A stretch of 64,000 nt of DNA from Adiantum capillus-veneris (taxonomy: Eukaryota; Streptophyta; Polypodiopsida; Polypodiales; Pteridaceae), in contig CM043969.1 in the NCBI GenBank assembly GCA_014529385.2, positions 18,894,446 through 18,958,445 on the forward strand, given 5' to 3'. Shown here one piece after another: positions 31,930 through 43,341 of this stretch. Made by a program: the position numbers and the translations under genes. The notes below the pieces were generated by a model. The model did no database searches, was not told where the DNA came from, and worked only from the letters and a program-made list of their open reading frames with translations. Numbering within the stretch: the stretch's first letter is position 1; each line of letters starts with the position of its first letter.

Positions 31930-33199
31930 TTCTAGAGTTGATACAAAAATAGACAGACACTTGAAACTCATAAATATCTCAGGTTTTGAGAGGGAAGGCC
32001 ATATTCTCATGTTTAGAGTTGATAGAGTTTGTGTGGCTTATGTTTCTAGAGGGAACGCTTATAAGTTGGCATTTCAAATCATTAGTCATACGGTTAGTTG
32101 GATTCCTGACAAGAGAATGAAGGATAAGAATGATAAAAACGGTGGCTACCTACCAAAGAATGTCATTTTGGCTTTTTGTTGGTGCAAAAAAGTATCACAT
32201 AAAATGCACAATTTAACTTTTTTATTTTATCTCCCTAAGCCGACGTGGAACTTCTTACAGGGCCCAAAAGTGAGTCCAACTTTCTCCTAATGTTATAATC
32301 TCTTAGTTCCTATTTTATTTTAATTTATATTCAAATAAGACCTTAAGTAAACAACAAATCTTTGGAAAGTTTAAGGTTTTGTCTCGACGTAGGTTTCAAG
32401 TTAACCCCGACTTTAATGGATCCCTTTTTGGTTCCTTTTCATAATTTGCCATCCATGGGGCATCTCCATGGAAGTGATGGGAGTTTTATGTTCAAGCAAC
32501 ACGGTCACGACATCCATGAAGCTATTCCCTTAGTCCCCCCTTTGAATTTGCAAACAAATTTGAAAGTAGACAAACTTGAAATGAACAATTCATATGCTTT
32601 CTATAATAAGTTTTTTCTTTGGTGTGATCTATGCGTGATAAACACAAAACTTTGGAATGCACCAATTTGCAATCTTGGAACAAATAATCAAAAACTTCCT
32701 TTGAGTGCTTATGCAAGAGTAAAACCCTTCTATGCATAGTAGCAAAAAAAGTGCAAAGTTCCTAAGAGTGGACATCCTAATGTAGTGAAAAATACTCATG
32801 TAACAGTGTATGAATGAAAAAAAAAAATCTTCTTCAAGAAGGGATTTAGGCATACCTTTGCTACTGTGGAGAGGATTAATTATGTAGCTAGAAGAGGCTT
32901 ATGGTTTTGGGACTTTCCAATGGATAAGAGGGAATGACTTTATGGGAGAATCTCTTTCTCAATTAGCTTCCTTTGGTTATGCGAATTAACTTCAAATCTC
33001 AGCTTTCTCTTGAGAAAATTAAGTATTAACCTAATTTGCATTACTAAACAAAACCTTGCACATATACAACCAACATAGAAGTTCTATCTTCCTTCTAAGC
33101 CAAAAGGATTGCTTATAAAAAATATGAGAGATTAAGCATGAATTTAAGTAAGCATGAGAGTAAGTCTCTTTCAAGAATTAAAAATAACAAGATAACCTT
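31930..33199. other. Spacer, no gene seen
   Basis: Two frames of 123 and 125 codons (31919-32290, 32362-32739, plus strand) show no motif, no splice sites and no second copy in the window. I treat them as chance. The rest is AT-rich. Confidence 0.4.
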
Positions 33200-33943
33200 A
33201 CTTTAGTGTGTATATGGTAGGATCTTCTTCTTGCTTTGAAAGAGTAACGACAAAGTGTGTTGACGTAGCCGGTCCTTCCTCGCTTCACTTTGCTTGAAGA
33301 CCACTTATTTGGCTGTTGAAAGAATGAGAGGTTAGAAGAAAGATTCAAACTATGGGAAGCTTGAAGGTTAGGAGAGAGAAGGTGGAGAGTGTAATGGTAA
33401 TTTTCATTACGGTTATGGACATGGCTTCACTTGAGGAGAGAGGTGTGTGTAGGGGGTGTGTGTAAAAGAGAATTAGCTTTGGCTTTCACAGCTCACTATC
33501 AAGCTTGCACTTTCCAAAATGTGAAGAGAAGTGTTTAACAAGTAGGAAAGGCCTCCTTTTAAGCTTAATTTGACGAGGCCCTTAACTTATCTTGATAAGT
33601 TACTTTTGCATATCTTGATATCATTTCTTCCTTTTCAATGCTAACTACTTTTTTAACAAGTGGCTTATGCAACAAGATACTTTTTCAACAGGTGGCTTAT
33701 GCAACAAGCTACTTTTCCAACAAGTTACTTTTTCACCTTATCCTTATTCTTCCTTTATGCAAATTTTTCTTGAGATAAAACTAATTTTTCATGCATTGGT
33801 TATATCCTTTTCCATGATGTAAACCAAAATTGTCTTGTGAGTAACTAGGGTGCTTGATTATAGCCCAAATTTACTCGGTCATTTTCAAAAAGTTGACATT
33901 TAGATATGTCGTCAAGAGTAAGGGCTAAGAGGAGAACCTTACA
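33200..33943 (-). repeat. 3' LTR of Gypsy-A (start clear, end uncertain)
   Basis: On the minus strand TGTAAGGTTCTCC starts right after a polypurine tract at 33944. The far end cannot be fixed; TG..CA ends are possible near 33200. A 32-bp tandem repeat occurs inside (33655-33737). A weak similarity to the LTR start at 55733 (TGTAAGGATAAGG) is visible. Confidence 0.55.
33655..33737. repeat. 32-bp tandem repeat in the Gypsy-A LTR
   Basis: AACAAGTGGCTTATGCAACA starts at 33655 and at 33687 (one substitution), with a partial third copy at 33719. The unit repeats GCAACAAG.TACTTTTTC. Confidence 0.8.
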
Positions 33944-33960
33944 AACTCCCCAACAAAAAG
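33944..33960 (-). other. Polypurine tract of Gypsy-A
   Basis: On the minus strand, a GAGGACAACTCTTTCTTTTTG-type stretch ends in TTGGGGAGTT just before the LTR. The lead-in resembles that before the LTR at 55733 (GAGGACAAAAACTCTTC). Such a stretch is common at the 3' end of plant chromoviruses. Confidence 0.65.
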
Positions 33961-34964
33961 AAAGAGTTGTCCCCAGCTCGAAACAAATAAGGAAGGTGGT
34001 AAATCTTCATTCGTAAGTTACACTTTCAACTTCTGGATAACGCTAATTTAGCCTTTGTTGGTTGGCTCATCTATATAAGGTGCAATATATTTTCATTTCT
34101 TACAGTACTATTTCCTTTGTCTTTCACTTTCTTTCCATCCCCTTGTCAAAATTTCCTAGGTTTGTCTCTTTGCTCATTACCTTACTTTATGGATCGGTTG
34201 CAAGAGCTACTTTTATCTGTGACCATTCCTCTTCTCCATCAAACAAGTAAATCCATGAGGAGAGATTTTGTGGAGCGATATGGGTGCCTCCTAATAATGT
34301 CCGTTTGGCTATGGTTATGGAAGCTATGGGTTTGGGTACTCGATATTACTACATGATGATGTCAATGCATCGAGGTTTTTTTAAACAATTTTTTTGCTTT
34401 CTCAATTACTTCCTCATCAACAGATATATCTTTACCCTCACTTTGGTTTACCACTTAGAGGACCCTTTAACTTCTCACCTCATACTAGAGAGATCAGTGC
34501 AACAATTTTACAGTAAATTCTTCTTGTTGATGAGAGGCCTAATATGTGCTTTGCTTGTGATAGTTGCTTTTGTGATCATGTAATGAATGGGTTTATTGAC
34601 CTCTAGAAAATTTATCTTTGTTGTGTCCCTTAACATGTTCATCATGTTCTAAGATCTTGGTGCCTATCTTAAGTCCTTCATTCTTTGATTTTTCTTGATG
34701 GATATAATGAGATTGGTTCTGAGTTCTTATATCTTGTATTTGATAGAAGTCCTTGAGAGAATTTTAAACATAGCTAAATCTATTTATTGATTTTGTAATT
34801 CCATAAAGAGATCCGAGTCACAAGATGTAAAGGATAATGCTAATCTTGTTATTATTTAGCAAAAGGTTAGGTTACCAAGGTTCAGTAAGATAGAACTTGG
34901 ATTTGTACTTACATGGGCTAACATGGTTTAGTTTGAGTCCAGAAAAAAGGGGAGAATCCTTATC

Positions 34965-35135
34965 AAAAATGGGAGAATCCTTATCAAAAAAGATGAGGAA
35001 ACTGAGAAGGAAGGTGTTCCTAATCTTCCCAAGAGGCATCTTCAATGGGATAGCCCTTCACTGGACCAAAACATTCCAAATTGTTCGGTGTCGTAGCTTC
35101 CGCTCCTTCATGTCTAAAATTTTCTCTAGCTCCAT
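34965..35135 (-). pseudogene. Chromodomain of Gypsy-A
   Basis: Behind the integrase the minus strand encodes LEKILDMKERKLRHRTI, then NVLVQ, and in the next frame VKGYPIEDASWED. This matches the chromodomain consensus (LxxR...W.G.P..D.TWE), which in chromoviruses directs integration to marked chromatin. A 1-base frameshift at about 35045 and a stop just after ASWED break it. Direct copies of TCCTTATCAAAAA follow (34955-34990). Confidence 0.75.
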
Positions 35136-36266
35136 CTAGAATTCTTCCTGTGTGTTAAAAATAGTATCCTCATCATTTAGGATGTAAAGGGGATCTGCAA
35201 CATATCTTTTTAGCAAGCTAACATGAAATACATTGTGCATATGCAAGTAAGGGGGTAAAGCTATTTCGTACGATTGGTCCCCTATCCTTCTCATAATCTC
35301 AAACAATCCACAATATCTATATGCTAACTTCTTGTATTTTTCCAATTTGAGTGAACTTCTCTTTGGTTTGACCCTAAGGAAAACTCTATCTCCTTCCTTC
35401 AAAATTTGGGGAGATCTATGTAAATCAACAAAACTCTTTTGCCTATCACTTGCTCTCTTAAGGTTCTCCCTTATTATTTTGATTTGGTGATCCATTTCTT
35501 CAAGTGTATTCTTTGTTGCAGGCACTGGGAGACTTGGGTCGGCCATTTTGAGAGGAATGAGATAGTCTCGTCCATAAAGGGCTTTGAATGGGGACATTCC
35601 TAGGCTTCTATGATAGGAAGAATTTTAGGCAAATTCTACTAAGGGTAAATATTTGATCCAAAGATGAGGTTGCTGACTGCAATATGATCTCAACATATCT
35701 TCTATGACTTGATTAACTCTTTTGATTTGTCCATCTATCTCTGGATGATAGGCTGAACTCAGGTTTAATTGAGTGCCTAAGGATTGGGACATGGCCTTCC
35801 AAAACTTAGAGGTAAACTTGGCATCATGATCACTGATTATCCTAGTAGGGATTCCATGTAATTTGATAATTTCTTTTACAAAAATGTGAGTGATATCGCT
35901 GCAAAGATAGTGGTTTTGACTAGGACAAGGTGAGTTACTTCAGTGAGTTTATCCCACCACCACAAAAATGGAACCAAAATTTTCAGCAGTCTGGGGTAAC
36001 CCTGCTACAAAATCCATACTGATGCACTATCACTTCATTGCAGGTATAAATGGTTGTAGCTTCTCAAGAATCTTAACTCTTTCGACTTTCACCTGATGGC
36101 ATATCAAACACTTCTTGACATACTCTAAGGTATCCTTTTTCATCTTAGGCCAGTAGAAATTTTTTTTAAGAGAAGCAAACATTTTGTGATAACTTGGGTG
36201 AGCTACAAGGGGAGTTTCATGAGGTTCCTTTAGAATTTGCATCCTTAAGCATGTAGGTAAGCACAA
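35136..36266 (-). pseudogene. Integrase of Gypsy-A
   Basis: The zinc-binding part is open at 36030-36266 (HPSYHKMF, YWPKMKKDTLEYVKKCLICHQ). The core, 35598-36029, is in broken frames. The C-terminal domain is open at 35136-35597: MSPFKALYGRDY, EGDRVFLRVKPKR, KLAYRYCGLFEIMRRIGD, PPYLHMHNVFHVSLLKRYV. This is the usual chromovirus order with a GPY/F-type module (here YCGLFEI). The catalytic residues cannot all be checked because of the stops. Confidence 0.85.
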
Positions 36267-36446
36267 TTAATTTTTGAAGAATAAGAGTCCATCTTGAATT
36301 GAGTAGTTTTCCAATATCTTTTCTCAACTTGAGCTTGGACTTCTTGAATCAACAGACCAAATTGCTCATTAGTTTGGAGGGCGTTTTGAACTTCCTCGAG
36401 TAGGGTTGAATGGACTAGCGTAATGGAAGTGCCACGACACGTGGGC

Positions 36447-36870
36447 TCAGAGCATCTGCAGCTTGATTTTCCTTTCCTGGTCTAAATTTGATCTCAAGAG
36501 TGAACTCTTGGAGAAATTCAACCCATTGCCTTTGTCGCATATTGAGATCTGGCTAGGTGAAAATCGACTTGAGACTTTTGTGGTCAGTAACAAGCTCAAA
36601 CATCTACCTAAAAGATAGTGTCTCCACTTTTTGAGGGCATGAACCACAGCTAGTAGTTCAAGGTTGTGGGTGGGATAATTCTTCTCATGAATCCTAAGCT
36701 GTCGTGATTCATAAGCCATGGGATGGCCTTCTTACTGTAGGATTCCACCTATATCTTGTATGCAAGCATCCACTATCACCTCAAAGGTTTTTTGAGAATC
36801 TGGAAGTTTGAGAATAGATTCACTGGCCAAGACATCTTTTAATTTGTTGAAGTCTTTATCTCTCTTATCA
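36447..36870 (-). pseudogene. RNase H of Gypsy-A
   Basis: The sequence reads [51 protein letters not shown] and, in the next frame, DHKSLKSIF and [12 protein letters not shown]. This is the Ty3/Gypsy RNase H with its tail. One frameshift lies within [12 protein letters not shown] (about 36590), and a stop is at about 36730. The upstream 36720-36870 region joins it to the RT thumb. Confidence 0.85.
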
Positions 36871-36872
36871 GA

Positions 36873-37173
36873 TCAGATAAAGGATTCCTCTTTCTTAGTG
36901 AGTTTAGTGAGAGGATCTTCGATGAGTGCATAGTTTTTTATAAATACTCTACACCATCCTATGAGACCGAGGAATCCCCGTACTTCTGAAACAGTCTTGG
37001 GAATGGGCCACTCAACTACATCTTCCACCTTAGCTGGGTCAACAGAAAGACCATCCCTAGAAACTATGTATCCCAAATAGGCAAAGAAAGAGCATTTGCC
37101 CCGTCTGGCGTAGAGTTGGGCTTTTCTGAGAATCTCCAAGACATGGGGTACATGTCGTTTGTGATCTTCTCTA
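36873..37173 (-). pseudogene. RT thumb region of Gypsy-A (downstream of the insertion)
   Basis: The minus strand continues the RT frame right after the target site: YSNT (with N and T from the duplication), REDHKRHVPHVLEILRKAQL, KCSFFAYLGYIVS, GLSVDPAKVEDVVEWPIP and FLGLIGWCRVFI. The frame is open from the LTR boundary to about 36873. Confidence 0.92.
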
Positions 37174-37178
37174 GTATT
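37174..37178. other. Target site duplication of Copia-2 (left copy)
   Basis: GTATT, identical to 42694-42698. Five bases is the normal length for Ty1/Copia insertion. Confidence 0.95.
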
Positions 37179-37376
37179 TGAAGGAGTACGAGCAGAAGTG
37201 CGACGCGAGAGAGAGAGAGAGTGCGAGAAGAAGAGCACGACGATATGGTGAACTCGCTCTACTGTAATGTGTAGAGCATAGTGAGTTCTTATTAGGTTTT
37301 TACACAAGAATATGTGTACATACCTGGCGGCCCGCCCACTTACCTGGGCGACCACATTGGGCTTTATACCCCAACA
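37179..37376 (-). repeat. 3' LTR of Copia-2
   Basis: The LTR is 198 bases, with TGAAGGAGTACGAG on the plus strand at its left end and CCCCAACA at its right end. It is nearly identical to 42500-42693 and to the Copia-3 LTR (57111-57302). It has an expanded GA run (about 37201-37221). Confidence 0.95.
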
Positions 37377-37465
37377 ACCTCCCACTTAAAGTCCAATGTG
37401 GTACTTTAAGTGTGAGAGAAGCTACTATACAAGCTAATATACAAGAGATGTAGAGAAGTGATGTA

Positions 37466-40400
37466 CTACCCTACACCTAACTGCTCGCAGAAATGCGCAA
37501 AGCTCTCTAAGGGAAGTCCTTTTGTAAGTAGATCAGCAGGATTTTCTGTGGTGTGAACTTTGACAAGCTGAAGTTGCTTATCCTCGAGCATTTCCCTGAT
37601 GAAATGATACTTCACATCCACATGCTTTGTCTTTGAGTGATAAACTGGATTGCGAGCCAATTGTATAGCACTTTGACTATCACAATATAACACAGGCATC
37701 TCTTCTTTGATTCCCAAATCTGTTACTAGTTGATTAAGCCAAATTGATTCTTTGCATGCCTCTGATGCTGCAACATATTCAGCCTCTGTAGTAGACTGAG
37801 TAACACAATCTTGTAATCTAGAACGCCATGATACTGCTCCACCAGCCAATGTAAAGACATACCTTGACGTAGACCTTTGGTTGTCTAAGTCACCTACATA
37901 ATCTGAGTCTGTAAAACCCTTTACACTTAGCTCCTGACTCCCATAGCATATACGCATACTCTTTGTAGCTTTCAGGTATCTCAATATTCCTTTCACTGCC
38001 TCCCAATGTTTCTTGCCTGGGTTTGACATGTATCGACTTACTACTCCCACTGCAAATGCAATGTCTGGGCGAGTAGCAATCATTGCATACATCAAACTAC
38101 CCACTGCAGATGCATATGGAATCTTATCCATTTCAGCCTATTCTTCCTCAGACACAGGACAATCTTGTTTGCTAAGTTTCACATATGGTGGCAATGGAAC
38201 ACTCAGTGCCTTTCCCTTCTCCATATTGAAACATTGCAAAACCTTGTCAATATACTCTGTTTGAGATAACCAAATCAACTTCTTTGATCTATCTCTCTCA
38301 ATGCGCATACCAAGTATATGACTTGCCTCACCCATGTCTTTCATGTCAAACGATTTTGCCATCTTTGACTTCAAAGCTGAAATTTCTTCCAAGTGCTTGC
38401 CAGCAATCAACATGTCATCCACATACAAAATAAGGATCAGCCAACTGCCATCCTTAGCCTTCTTTGTATATAGACAGTGATCGAACTCACTACGTTTGTA
38501 GCCTTGAGAAAGCATAAACTTGTGGAATTTATGGTACCATGCCCTCGGTGATTGTTTTAAGCCATAAAGACTCTTTAACAACTGGCATACCCAATCTTCC
38601 TTGCCTTTCTCAACAAACCCTTCTGGCTGCTGCATGTAAATTTCCACATCTAAATCACCATGCAAGAACGCTATCTTGACATCCATTTGGTGCAACACCA
38701 AATCTAATATGGCAACCAATGCAAGAAAGCATCTCAATGTAGTCATCTTGACCACCGGAGAGAAGACTTCATCAAAGTCAATTCCTTGTTCTTGCTCAAA
38801 GCCCTTGGCAACAAGCCTTGCTTTGTACTTTGGCTAACTATCATGAGCGGTGATCTTATACCTATAAACCCATTTACAAGGTAGAGACTTTTTGCCCTGT
38901 GGTAATTTAACTAGCTTCCATGTCTTGTTTTTATACAGAGCTGTCATCTCTGACTGCATGGCCAATTGCCAATTCCCAGAGTGCTTCATTTGCACTGCTT
39001 CCTTGTAACATGAAGGCTCATTGCAATCAGTCAACATGACATAGTTCATAGATGGAACAAACCTATCAGGAGGTCGCGTGACACATCCAAATCTACGCAC
39101 AATAGGTGGCTCAGGCTCAGCCACAACCTGTGGTTCCACTCTATCCTGTCCTTGCTCCTCTTGACTCCTGACATTTAGTCTTGCACGTGCAGGTCCATCT
39201 TCTTGGAAGACAACTCTTCTAATCTCCTCAACCCTCTCTGGTTTAGAATGATATTTGGATTCATTAAAGTGAACATCATTGTTGCGGACAACCTTTTTGG
39301 ATTCGGGATCCCAAAGTCTGTACCCCATCTCACCAGAATTACCATAGCCTAGAAAGATGCACTTTCTACTCTTTGGCTCAAGTTTGTTCCTAAATTCCTT
39401 TGGAACGTGAGTATATGCCTCACAGCCAAAGACTCTGAGATGCTTGTATGAGGGCATTTTGCCTGACCATACCATCTCTGGCACTGAATCCTTCTGCAAA
39501 ACCTTGCTAGGAGATCTATTTACAAGATGAACAGCTGTTGATACAGCTTCAGCCCAAAACCCATTTGGCAGCTGTGCATTAGACAACATACTTCTGACCT
39601 TCTCTTGTATGGTCCTATTCATCCTCTCAGCAACACCATTTTGAGGAGGATTGTAGGGAGCAGTAAGTTCACGTTTTATACCTTTTGACTCACAAAAGTC
39701 CTGAAAGGCCTTTGAAACATACTCTCCACCATTGTCAGTGCGTAAGCATTTAAGCTTCTTGCCACTCTGATTCTCCACAAGTGTCACAAACGTTTTGAAA
39801 ACACTAAACGCTTCATCCTTGTCCTTGAGAAAGTAAACCCATACTTTCCTCGAGTAATCATCTATAAATGTCATAAAGTAAGAAGCTCCCCCTAGAGATA
39901 GGTTAGGCATAGGTCCACACAAATCACTATGAACAAGTGCCAATTGTGTATCTCTTCTACTGCTTCTATGCTTATGTGGCTGCTGTGTTTTCTTACCATA
40001 CAGACAATGTTCACAGAATTCAAAATCATGAAATGAAAATCCAGGCAAATAACCAGAACGAGACAAGGTTTCCATTCCCTTCTTGGACATATGTCCTAAC
40101 CGGCTATGCCACAAAGAAACGTTCGGCTGCTCGGTTACATTGATTACATTTTTAGAGACATTTGATACATAAATCATGTAAAGTCCTCCAAACTTTACTC
40201 CATGTGCTACTGTCATATAACCCTTGTATATCTTCCACATGTTCTGTCCAAAAGTGGTGACGTAGCCAGCATCATCAAGTAAACCTGTGCTGATCAAGCT
40301 CTTTGTAATTGTGGGAACATGTCTCACATTCTTCAGCCTCAAAGAAGAGCCATTCTGAAACTTCAATTGAACATCTCCAACACCTAAGATCTCACATGTC

Positions 40401-41422
40401 TACCCATTGCCTAGCCGAACATGATCTTTAGTGGTCACATAAGAGGTAAACCACTCCTTGTTTGGAGACACATGAAGTGATGCCCCTGAGTCTATAATCC
40501 ATTCACTCAGTGCATTTCCATCAGATGCTGTAAGAAGAGCTGAGTCCATTGTATTCTTCAAGAAGTAGATGTCTCCTGACACTAGACTGTCATCCTCTAC
40601 AACAGTGTTTGTCACATTTATTTCTTGAATCTTCACTGAGGACTTGTTCTTCTCACCATGGTCTTCAGCTTTCTCTTTGCCTTTTTCTGCTTTCCATTCT
40701 CTGCAGTCTCTTTTCATGTGACCCTTCTTGCCACAATGGTAGCATTCTATGTCACTCTTGCCTTTAGCACTGCGGGACTTGCTACGAGACTGATTCCTCT
40801 TTCCACCTTTGTACTTTTCTTTGGTCCTTCCCCTGACAACTAAGGCTGTTCCTTTGCCTTTGTCCATTGTCTTTCTATTGGTTTCTTCAGTAAGCAGACT
40901 TCCTTCTACACCTGCTATGTTCAAACCATCTGGAGGTGCAGAATTACTCAAAGCTGTGCGAAAAGTGTCCCAACTTTCCGGCAATGTGATCAACAGGAAC
41001 ATAGCTCTAATAGGTTCATCAAACTTGACACCTTGAGCTGACAACTGACTGTAGATGGTGTTGAATTCATTCAGATGATTGGACATAGGTGTCCCTTCTT
41101 TCATCTTCAAGTCAACAAGCTTCTTAAGCTAGTATACCTGTGAAGCTGCACTCTGCTTCTCATAAAGATCACTCAGCTTTAACCATGCTTGATAAGCCGA
41201 CATCTCGTCTGCTACATTGAAGTAAACGCTTTCTGCCAAAGTCAGCATAATGGTAGAAAGTGCCAATTCATCCATTTCGCTCCATTCATCTTCGTCCATA
41301 TCTTCTGGTTTTATCTGCTTCTTTTGTACCAACACGTGCCAAATCTGCTTCTTCCACAATGGGAAATTGGTTCCATCCAGCTTCTTGATATTGTAAAGAG
41401 CAGTGTCCTGTGATCCAGCCAT
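37466..41422 (-). pseudogene. Copia-2 Gag-Pol polyprotein, four amber codons, otherwise full length
   Basis: The start ATG is at 41420-41422 (MAGSQDTALYN). TAG codons stand at 41129, 40400, 38834 and 38138, and the final stop (37466) is also TAG. All pieces are in one frame, 1319 codons. Domains, in order: gag with WDTFRTALSN; zinc knuckle CYHCGKKGHMKRDC (near codon 225); protease WIIDSGASLHV (near codon 310); pre-integrase LWHSRLGHM; integrase HSDLCGP, IDDYSRKVW, LRTDNGGEY and NGVAERMNRT, with D, D and E present; RT with MDVKIAFLHGD and LYVDDMLIAG; RNase H with TDSDYVGD, TEAEYVA and CDSQSAI. Copia-3 has W or Q codons at the first three stops. Read-through of TAG would be needed for a full product. 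Confidence 0.95.
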
Positions 41423-42483
41423 AGCTACGCTTCACAGTAGTTTACTTTCCTGGGAAAAATTCGGCAGAGTTTCCCCTGTAAACTGACCTCTGAACCAATA
41501 TCAACCTGTCAAATGAACCAAGAAAGCTTCAGATTCTGCATAAATTTTGGCAGATTCTCCTTTGTAAAATGGCTCTGGTGTACTCAAAAACAGCTCAAAA
41601 AACACTGTCTCTCTGACACTGTAAGCTGTGGGTAAACCTGTCCTGCACATGTACTGTCTCTGACTGTCCTGTCACTGTCCTGTAAGCATAGACTGTGACA
41701 ATGCCTCAAAGGCGGTAAAGCAAAGATGCAATCCCAACTGTCTAACTCACAGTCAATACATCCTAGCTGCCTATCTAAGGGTGCTCGAGGGATCGCTCCA
41801 AGACCTTTATCACCGAAAGGATCTCAACATTCGAGAATCCCCCAGCTCAATAAAACCTCACTTGACCCTCAACAAAGGCTACAGTAAATCTGACAGTACA
41901 TAGACTTCCCACAAAGTCATACATCCACAAATTTCCCATTGTATGTTGTAACCGCTGCGACGGTTGTTTGCTGCGTGACTCACAGCCAGCAAACCCTCAA
42001 CAGACATACATCATCTCTGACAATACATCCCATGTGGAAGTACCTGCAATTTCAGGATGAAATCTGGAATATCAAGCAGCAAACACGATGAACTAGTGGA
42101 TGTCGCCTACAGTCTGTGTGTAGATGCGCCCGTGTCGTATGTGACACGCTTCCAAGAACTGTGAGCCGTCCTTCGATGTGTAGACAGCCACAAATCAACA
42201 CTCTAGGAGTGTCGATATCCTCAGCACCTACAGTCGTAGGCCGAAAACCCCAAATTTGCAGAGTCGGATTTGCACCCGCTGAGACCACGTAGTCGAAAAT
42301 GGCCTGCGCAGAACTTTGTCGAAGCCGAACGGTGACCGAGATGACCTCACAATGAAATTCCTAGCACAGCAAGCCCTACGGGCTATCCCACAAGATTTGG
42401 GGCCATGTCTTTGCCTGTCGAATTTCACTCCAATCTGAGCTGGTGAATCTAGCCTCCTGCAGTGCTGCCCCGAGCCTCGATCT
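41423..42483 (-). other. Long untranslated leader of Copia-2
   Basis: About 1.06 kb lies between the primer site and the gag start. A parallel stretch of similar length is present in Copia-3 (57319-58402), and the two align along most of their length. Short frames here are not conserved between the two, so I read it as a non-coding leader, probably with the packaging signal. Confidence 0.7.
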
Positions 42484-42497
42484 GAGCTCTGATACCA
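42484..42497 (-). other. Primer binding site of Copia-2 (initiator tRNA-Met)
   Basis: TGGTATCAGAGCTC on the minus strand, two bases after the 5' LTR. It is identical in Copia-3 (57305-57318). Confidence 0.92.
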
Positions 42498-42499
42498 GT

Positions 42500-42693
42500 T
42501 GAAGGAGTACAAGTGGAAGTGCGACGCGAGAGAGAGAGTGCGAGAAGAATAGCACGACGATATGGTGAACTCGCTCTACTATAATGTGTAGAGCATAGTG
42601 AGTTATTATTAGGTTTTTACAAAAGAATATGTGTACATACCTGGCGGCCCGCCCACTTACCTGGGCGACCACATTGGGCTTTATACCCCAACA
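42500..42693 (-). repeat. 5' LTR of Copia-2
   Basis: The LTR is 194 bases with TG..CA ends. TATAAAG stands very near its start on the minus strand (TGTTGGGGTATAAAGCCC), as a possible TATA box. It shares nearly all positions with 37179-37376. Confidence 0.95.
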
Positions 42694-42698
42694 GTATT
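42694..42698. other. Target site duplication of Copia-2 (right copy)
   Basis: GTATT, identical to 37174-37178. On the minus strand it codes for part of the N-T pair that follows the RT active site of Gypsy-A. Confidence 0.95.
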
Positions 42699-43340
42699 TG
42701 AATATATAAGGATGTCATCAAAGAAAGCTAGAACAAAATTATCTAACTCTAAACTGAAGAGGTCAATTATGAGACGGTTAAATGCGGCAGGGGCACTATT
42801 AGGCCAAAAGGCATGACGGTGAACTCATAATGCCCAAACCTTGTGTTGAAAGCTGTTTTTGGAATATCCATCCCAACTTGGTAATAGCCTAACCTAAGAT
42901 CAACCTTGGTGAAATATTTAGCACCATCGAGTCGATCCACTAGCTCATCTATGTGAGGAAAGGGATATTTTTTCTTGATAGTGCACTGATTTAGGCCTCA
43001 AAAATCTATGCAAAGTCTGAACGTTCCATCTTTCTTCTTTTGGAAGAGCACAGGAGCACCCCAGGGAGAGACATTGGTTTTGATGAAACCTTGTTCCAAA
43101 AGCTGAGTCTCCTAATTCTTCAACTTTATGGATTCAGAAGGGACATCTTGTAGGGAGTCCTTGCTATTGGTTGGGCACCATGAATGAGCTCGATCTCATG
43201 CACTAATTCCCTAGGTGGTGGAAGATTTTTCAACTCTTGTGGAAAAATATCTTGATATTCATTTAGCCATTCAGGCTCTGATTCTTTTGATTTGGTCTCT
43301 AGTTTATTGAATCTTATAGCACAAATTGATAATCCTTTCT
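42699..43340 (-). pseudogene. RT N-terminal part of Gypsy-A
   Basis: The minus strand gives [60 protein letters not shown] and, just before the insertion, AFFDDILIYSN. The catalytic FDD pair is intact. Frameshifts and stops occur at about 43110, 42985 and 42800. The reading is that of a chromovirus RT. Confidence 0.88.
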
Positions 43341-43341
43341 T

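Larger units (their letters stand above)
37179..42693 (-). mobile_element. Copia-2: full-length Ty1/Copia element with target duplication
   Basis: The LTRs (37179-37376 and 42500-42693) have TG..CA ends. Target pentamers GTATT lie on both sides (37174-37178 and 42694-42698). The tRNA-Met-i primer site is at 42484-42497 and the polypurine tract (AAGTGGGAGGT) abuts the 3' LTR at 37377-37392. A single 1319-codon frame (41422 to 37466) holds gag, zinc knuckle, protease, integrase, RT and RNase H, broken only by four TAG codons. LTRs differ at about seven places plus a GA-run indel, by eye. It is inserted in Gypsy-A RT. Confidence 0.97.

Noticed and set aside
31919-32739. Two plus-strand frames of about 125 codons
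   Set aside because: No domain, no paired copy and no splice context; treated as chance ORFs in AT-rich DNA.
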